Below, one piece after another: positions 57,640 to 64,000 of a stretch of 64,000 nt of DNA. Positions within the stretch are counted from its first letter, which is position 1; each line of letters begins with the position of its first letter. Source of the DNA: Blasia pusilla (lineage: Eukaryota > Marchantiophyta > Marchantiopsida > Blasiales). Under the pieces are notes generated by a model, which was not told the DNA's origin, ran no database searches, and saw only the letters and a program-made list of their open reading frames with translations. The stretch spans positions 2,232,001 to 2,296,000 of the forward strand of contig CM114271.1 in the NCBI GenBank assembly GCA_050084515.1, given 5' to 3'. The translations under genes and the position numbers were made by a program.

Positions 57640-60600
57640 TTGGAGATATTTTGGTACTTCTCGCCTCTGTGTATGGATGCCATGAGTTAGCATGGGATCG
57701 TGTGTGTTTGTGTGTGTGTTCAATGACAGCGATGCATGTTGTGTAGCGATGATGTATGCGCACGACATACATCATGTCACACAAGATCACAAGTCTTGGA
57801 ATCCCCAAAAATGTTATTCACCAATTTTCTTTCATGCTTAACTTATTTTCTATCACTTTTTGCCATTGTCTTATTCTTTCTCTCTATGTTCATGCTTGTG
57901 ATCTCCGCTAGCCTATTATCTCAACATTTATCTTAGTTTTTTACTATCATCATGTCTCATGCAAAGAGGAGGCCAACTGTGCTTTGGACACCCCTAAGGT
58001 TGCGTTGGATATCCAATGCATCATCGCTCGAGTTTGAGACCAAGAAGTCTTCTACAAGTGTGAGAAAATGATCTTTAGGCCCTCAATGGACTTGTGTATT
58101 GCGAGTGCCTTGAGTATTATGTAAGTATTTTGCATCTAGATGTCTTCCAAAAGTAATTCAATTTGTAGCAATGAACTCCACGATGACTCCTCTAGGAACG
58201 GTGGCAATCGTCCCCATCTATAAAATCCGCGCATCCATCCCAGATGCTTCTAATCTCTCCCTATACCATAAAACTTAACGTTATTGATCTTGCATCATGC
58301 AATTGAGATGCCATCATAGCAATCTATTGTTGTAGTTACTCCATCGAGAACGCCATCGTAGAGTCACAACCAAGATTTCCCTCGATCCATCCAAGTGGTG
58401 GGCATGTGCCTCCTCCTTGCGGAGTCCTTAGGCATACCCACCACCACGTCCACGAAGTCCCCCTCCAAGATCATTTGCACCTTAGCCTCTAGTACTAGAA
58501 ACAAAATTTGGATTTATTTTATGGCTTGACAAAGAATGACTTGTGCGCAAGAGAATCAAATTATGATTCTATTGGTTTAGTTTTGTTTTAATGAGTAAGA
58601 CTCATGTAGTATAAAAGTTTGACACAAATCTTTAGTAAGGAAAAAAGTTTTTCATTTTCAGCTCATATTTCTATCACTTATAAAATAATTAAAATGTATG
58701 TATGTTCATCTGTAAAATTATTTTTTAAACCATGTGGCATATTGAAAAAAATTTAAGATGAAGGCTTAGATTTCATCATTCATGTGACATACCTTTGAGA
58801 AAATATTGAAATAAAATTATAGCTACCTTAAGTATGAGTATGAAGACTTCTCACTACAAACACAAGTTAGCATGCTCCAGCTCGCAATGAAAATGATTGA
58901 CTAAATAATCTTGAAATATTTCTAATTTCAAAATTCAAAGACAACCTCCAATTTCTTAAGTCTTAAAGGAGAAATAACAGTTCCACTCCCTAGATAATTC
59001 CACCCCTCCATAAAATAATATCTACTCGTTCCCCTCCACTCCTCCCACCAAACTAACACCCACTAACTAAATCATTTATTATTATTATTAATTAATTAAT
59101 TAATTTCCCTCTTCCATTAAAATTCATTTTTCCTTCCCAAGATATCAAGTGTGAATTAGGGTCAAGATTTCATGCATGTTACTATTTCGTTTTATTTTCT
59201 CACTATTTTTTCCTTATGGTGCATATAGGGTTGCCAATAATAATATAAATTATAATTCGATTCACAATATATTAAATGTTTTTTTTTATATTTTTTAAAC
59301 CATTAAAACCATTAATTCTCTTTCATCATAGGAGGGATCTAAGATTTTTTTCAATTATCCAAATCATTCAAATATTTCAAGAAATTCTTCGATATAACTA
59401 TAAAAATATTTGCACTTTTTATTATTTGGATGTTGAATATCTACCTTGAAAACTAAGTAGCATTCTATTATTCCATTGATATAGGCTTTCATTGATTTTT
59501 ATAAAAGTGTAACTTGAGAATTTTCCACCAAAACCATTGTAATTAAATTCACAATATTAATCTATTTTGAGATGCATTAAGTTTCATGCCCTTTTTTTTC
59601 AATGATGAGACCTATTTTAATTTTCATACTGCATAAAAATTCTTCTTCAAATTCTATGAATTTTAGAGATCTTATTACAATTTCTCCAAAATTGTTAATT
59701 TTTAAATATTTTCTCCAATACTTTCTGCTTTTAGTTGTAGTGGATGTGGAGCTCTATTTCTTTAAAACACTCCACATAGTCTTAATCCATTCTTTTTGGC
59801 CATCAATGTTTTTCAAAAACATCAATCATTAGTTTCAATTTACAAAAAAAAATTCCACCTGAGATATTCTGCTTAAACTCCTACTCTCGATTTTTTTATT
59901 TTGTACATTTCTTTTAATAAAATTTGGTTCTAGAGAAAAAAAATTTAACAAAATGGGTGGATTTTAAAATTTTAACAATCCATTAAAATCTTGTTTAGAC
60001 TGCCCAAATTCTCCACTATTCCTGGAAAAATTTATCTATTTCTTCATTTCCCTTTCTTTTTCATTCTCGATATTTGATTTAACGTTTTTAAAAAAATCAT
60101 TTTCTACTTGATTAAGCCGCTTTTTTCTTTTCTAACCTAATTTTTTCAGTAACGAATTTTAGAAGGAAGAGATGTACACCAAGACCTATAATTATTAAAT
60201 CATTTTTTTCTAAACAATAATTTGCTACTTCTAAACATTTGCCCAACAATAAGGGCTCCATCGTATGTGGTTTCATGGCTCCATGACGGCTCAAAGAAAG
60301 AAGTATGGCAAATGAAAACCAGTTGTATTAGGGCCACTCAAAGCCGGATTGTAGAGCATTGCTACAATCCTTGTGGATAAGAGTCGTGCCTATTGCCGCG
60401 GGTGGCAACGACAAGCCAAAATTGCTTGCCATTGGTCACTCACGGCAATAGCCATATGTCCCCATGCCATTTGTTTGGGAGTCTACGAATGACATGAAGA
60501 TTGTTTAAAAATCTGGATTTGAAACTAATTTGCAGATTTATTTTCGATTACCCTTTTTTTGAGTTCCTACGAACAAGCTTTCAACAACCCTCTTACCCCC

Positions 60601-61399
60601 ATAAACTATGACGAATATTGAAATTCCCTAAAGTTTAGGAATGGATCGCAAATCTCTTTAGGGGAACCAACTTTTTGGAGTAGAAACTCTCGCAATCTGC
60701 TCAGGACCGGATCCTATTGGCACCTGTAATTAGAAGGTCCTCATGACCATGGAGGGTCTTGAGGATTTCCACACCCAAAATAATTGAACACATCCGCAGA
60801 AATTTATTTCAACACTCTCGAAAACTAATATTCCAACGTGTTCTCAAGTAACTTATAATTTATTTATTTCTTCGGGTGTATGATCTATGTATGGTTAATC
60901 CATGTGTAACTTAGAGCAGGATCCCATGGACAACCATAAAGGTAGCCATGACCTCATTTCTATGACGAAACCATTTTTCCAACAGACAACCCAAGAAAAA
61001 AGATTGGTTATTCTTAGTTTCCATTGGACATTTGTCATTGAGGTTTTCCAGGACACCGGACAATTCCTACGCCGAAAAGTTTTGGGCACACCCCCATGAC
61101 ACCTCGACCTCCCGCCCATGGGACCCGGCTCTTAGTCGCCGAGCCAATAGAATAGAGGGTGCCCATGGGAATGGCATATGATTGATGACTTCTAAAATAA
61201 TGTGCCATAGTGTGTACTATTCGGCAGGCCGTGCCATGCATGGGAGTGAAAGGACTAATCATGATGTACATAAAATCTTTTTCTTGCTTCCCATGAAGAG
61301 AATTTTTTTCTTTATTACCCGTACAATAAAAATATTTTCTTATACCCGATTGCCACGTGCCAAGAAGCAAACATGTATTTGCAAATAAATAAAACACTC
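57640..61399. other. AT-rich intergenic DNA
   Basis: 57700-57770 is a short LTR-like remnant. The remainder is AT-rich, with long A/T runs, (ATT)n at about 59078-59103 and no recognisable gene. The frames at 59602-59832 and 61035-61460 have no family resemblance. 60340-60480 contains a short pair of inverted words around ggcaacg/cattgccg but no clear RNA. Confidence 0.5.
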
Positions 61400-61682
61400 T
61401 CCAATTTAAATTATTATTGGAGAGTGCCTTATAATTTGCAAACATATTGCTGCTTGACATGTGGCAATCAAATAAAAAAAATATTTCATTTATACGGATA
61501 GAAAATGATTTTTATTTCATGAGCAAGAAAAGAAACATTTATTCCCATCTGCATGATACGGGCTTCCCAGTAATAATTGGAGAGTTCTTTTTCATTTGCA
61601 CCTTTAAGGTTTAACACGTGGCAATTGGGAAAGGAAAGAAAAAGTTTAAATTTGTACACAACTTCCTTAATCCTATACACCA
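61400..61682 (+). mobile_element. Two adjacent Helitron-like copies
   Basis: 61405-61500 (attattattggagagtgcc ... gacatgtggcaat) and 61570-61682 (taataattggagagttctt ... acacgtggcaattggg ... ttaatcctatacac) share the family core seen at 31151 and 38551. Ends are degraded. Confidence 0.4.
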
Positions 61683-62445
61683 AGAAGATGGCCTCAACCC
61701 CCAGCAGCGATGGCCGTTCATAGGAGGGGGAGCTGTGCGACCACAGGACGCGAGCTGCGCGGTGGGGCAGGGCATTGCGCAGGAGACGCGGGAATGTGGG
61801 GGGGGAGGGGCTCTCGGTGGTGGTTTGGGTGCAGCGCATCGGAAATCGGACGTGGAGGATTGTTGTAGCTGCTGTTGTTTCATGGTGCAGCGATTGGGTG
61901 TGCTGCGATTGCACGAAGGTTGTGGTGCGGAGGTAGCGCACGAGGGTTCCCTGATCTGTGACTTCTAGTAATGTGCGCAGAAGTGGCCGCGTTTTCGCGC
62001 GTTAGGGCGATTTCTTCCATGGGCACTCTGGTTCTTGGGTGCGCTTGAAAGTTGAAACCCTTCCGTGCCTCGGGATGCAGTGCGGGTGGATTGCAGCTGC
62101 CCAGTCGCGTGCTGGACAGACGGTCGTCTCCAGAGAACGTGGGAGAAGACTGCAGTGTTGTTGTTGAATTTGATGGCAGGGTAGAGACGCGTTTGTCCGT
62201 TTGCTGTCTCCTCCCCACAGCTCACATCCCGCGTAGGGAATGATGTGGAGTTGCGGGCGTGTGGGGCATGGGATGGCGCAGTGGCGCACCGAAGGAGCTA
62301 GACACGACGAGAACAATGAACGCGAAGAGTGAGTTCCGAATGGGATGGGTTAAAAGATATTGTATTGATATCCCAGTCACAAAAAATACACATCGAATTT
62401 TTGCGTAGAATGTCCTACGACTAAAATGCCTGCAATCCGGTGAGG
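61683..62445. other. GC-rich island next to the DeSI-like gene
   Basis: The composition changes sharply to GC-rich between about 61685 and 62340, right after Helitron-like sequence. An ATG at 61688 opens only a short frame (MASTPSSDGRS then stop). Long overlapping frames on both strands are typical of GC-rich non-coding DNA. 62345-62445 is probably 3' UTR of the minus-strand DeSI-like gene. The island may be a promoter or first exon of a gene outside recognition, or captured sequence. Confidence 0.4.
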
Positions 62446-63135
62446 TCAGGTGACGACCTCTGCCATTCTCTTCAAGTCGGCTTCACTCAACCTCTGATGC
62501 ATCAATTGCGCATCACCGTTCGGTGGCGTCAGTAGTGGAACCTCATCTTGGTCATTCTTGCCGCTTGAATGATCATGGCCATTTTCAGTTTCAGAGCCAG
62601 TGGGATCTTCAGCTGAAGGCGTGACTGTCGTCACCTGAAGACCCTCGGGCAGCAAACAATTGCAAAACCTACCTATCCTCGCAAGCCTGTTCACCCAGCC
62701 AGGAATGTCCTTGCCAGTTAACCTACAGCATATATCATTCGAGAAGTGGTTGCAGTTCTTTGAAATCAGATGGTAAGTGTCTCCGTTATACTGGTCGGCG
62801 CAGGCCTCCATGAACTTATGGCATTCCTCGTGTGTCATGTCCGTAGTCCCTAACAAGACGCTACTGCGAAAAGTAAATCCTGGACAATGGCGCGGATCGA
62901 CTTCAAATACTCCGCTGGTAGGGAAGTCGTGCGCACCGAAAGCATACTCCACATCATGCACTTCAATTCCCGAGTGGAAAATCCCGAGCCCAAACCAATA
63001 GCAATAGTCATTCATCGGCGTCAGATCGTAGACATTGAGATAGATGGGCACGCGAGTTTTGCCACTGCTTGGGGAGGAGCCCGACGCCGGGACAACAGCA
63101 CTTCCTCGCATTCTCTCCAGTCGAGTGTTTGTCAT
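62446..63135 (-). CDS. DeSI-like PPPDE-family thiol isopeptidase
   Basis: A single open frame of 229 codons ends in TGA. The PPPDE domain spans about residues 28-165: VPIYLNVYDLTP, then FHSGIEV with the probable catalytic His54, YAFGAHDFP, CPGFTFR and KNCNHFS with the probable catalytic Cys128, closing with PGWVNRLARIGRFCNCLLP. This is the plant DeSI-like group related to SUMO/ubiquitin deconjugating isopeptidases. The substrate is unknown. The Ser/Gly/Asp-rich tail (about 170-229) is variable in the family. The Met at 63133-63135 is the first in frame before the domain. Plant homologues that I recall have introns within the domain, but none is visible here. Upstream on the sense strand is GA-rich. 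Confidence 0.9.
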   Translation of the reverse strand: MTNTRLERMRGSAVVPASGSSPSSGKTRVPIYLNVYDLTPMNDYCYWFGLGIFHSGIEVHDVEYAFGAHDFPTSGVFEVDPRHCPGFTFRSSVLLGTTDMTHEECHKFMEACADQYNGDTYHLISKNCNHFSNDICCRLTGKDIPGWVNRLARIGRFCNCLLPEGLQVTTVTPSAEDPTGSETENGHDHSSGKNDQDEVPLLTPPNGDAQLMHQRLSEADLKRMAEVVT

Positions 63136-64000
63136 TACCGACCGTCGATTGCTGCGCGGACTCCGACCAACAACTCAACTCACGCTGCAACCGCACAATT
63201 CCAGTCATCCAGGTAGGGCTCACAGATTCACATCACACAATCAGTCAACCCAAGAAGCCTGTCTGATTCCATACTCGATTCCCACACCCTCATCGTTCAG
63301 GCCTCTCCACCGCCTCGACTATCGTTCCAACCCTCCTCACGTTACAGGAGACCAATTCAGCCCATCCAGGTGCGAGCACTCTAGGATTTTGCAGAGTCAA
63401 CCTACCCGAACAAGCTGTCCCTCTCCGATTACCCTCCCACTATCACCATCACAACCATCGTCGTCGTCGTCGTCGCTCACCTCCGCCTCAAGCCTCGCGA
63501 TCTCCCACGCGACTCGATTTCTTCCTCCGTCGTCCGTCCCTGCGCGTCCTCTTAACTCGTTTCCTCCATGTGCGAGATCTCCTCGCCTCCTGCTTCACTT
63601 GGCTTCCTTTCTGATGCACTCCTTCCTCCTCCTCCCGCGCTCCTGGTTTCGCCTCCGCCGCTCTACCTGCCCACCCGCGCACTTCGTTCCGCTTCTCCCC
63701 TCCCGCGCACTTCGCTTCGACTCTTCCGCTCTCCTTCTGCGCACTCCGCTTCGACTCTTCCGCTCCTCCTCCTCCTCCCCTCCCGCGCGCGCCTTCCCTT
63801 CGATTCTTTCGCTCCCCTCCTGCCCTCTTCGCTCCAATCCTCCGCTCCTCTGCGCTTCCGCGCTCTTCGCTTCGATACTCCTGCTCCCCTCCCCTCCCCT
63901 CCCCTCCTCTCCTCTCCTCTCCTGCGCACTCCACTTCGATTCTGCTTCTGCGCGATCCGTTTCGCTTCGTTTCTCAGACTCGCGCTGCTGCTGATCTTCC
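63136..64000 (-). promoter_or_regulatory. Pyrimidine-rich 5' side of the DeSI-like gene
   Basis: The plus strand is CT-rich (GA-rich on the gene's sense strand), with diverged tandem motifs gcgcactYcgcttcga at 63705, 63739 and weaker copies near 63868 and 63924, and a cccctcccct run at 63887-63905. Such GA-rich tracts are typical of plant 5' UTRs and promoters. The 316-codon plus-strand frame across this block is Ser/Leu/Pro/Arg low-complexity and is not supported as a gene. The window ends inside this block. Confidence 0.5.

Noticed and set aside
63044-63994. 316-codon plus-strand open frame
   Set aside because: It is Ser/Leu/Pro/Arg low-complexity, lies in a CT-rich tract and overlaps the start of the well-supported DeSI-like gene on the other strand.

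Overview
This is a nuclear plant (streptophyte) segment. Two spliced genes and one apparently intronless gene sit in AT-rich, repeat-filled DNA. Introns are 78 to 969 bp with GT/AG ends, and the best matches by eye are to land-plant families: a two-RRM SF3B4-type splicing factor with a plant-style N-terminus, a METTL21-type methyltransferase and a DeSI/PPPDE protease. The species cannot be fixed. A bryophyte, lycophyte or streptophyte alga is a guess, suggested only by a DNMT3-like methylase in the retrotransposons.

Layout: 1-9.9 kb is gene-poor, with tandem repeats, a hAT-like MITE and two GC-rich islands. 9.6-21.0 kb holds Ty3/gypsy copy A (+, about 10.59-18.05 kb) and older minus-strand fragments. 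20.46-29.1 kb is copy B (-), with recognisable LTRs. 29.2-31.4 kb has Helitron-like units and a 216-bp (GT)n tract. 31.96-35.49 kb is the methyltransferase gene (six exons). 35.5-40.8 kb is AT-rich, with scattered Helitron-like copies. 41.19-44.32 kb is the SF3B4 homologue (nine exons). 44.3-48.9 kb holds small repeats, another hAT-like MITE and a reverse transcriptase fragment (copy D). 48.9-57.65 kb is copy C (+). 57.7-62.4 kb is mostly AT-rich intergenic DNA. 62.45-63.14 kb is the DeSI-like gene (-), with a pyrimidine-rich region on its 5' side.

The main discovery candidate is the retrotransposon family shared by copies A, B and C. All three carry a C5-cytosine DNA methyltransferase domain of DNMT3-like, canonical motif order between the aspartic protease and the reverse transcriptase. 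A and B also carry a PHD finger (C4HC3) at the C-terminus of the integrase, where chromoviruses have a chromodomain. The inferred order is gag (two CCHC knuckles) - PR - DNMT - RT - RNase H - INT - PHD. The element would encode both a DNA-methylation writer and a possible chromatin reader. Every copy here is broken by nonsense codons, frameshifts or deletions. Many of the nonsense codons are CAG to TAG changes, as expected from deamination at CHG sites. C and D share stop codons, which suggests spread of an already defective lineage. The three host genes show no sign of joint function with the elements or with each other.
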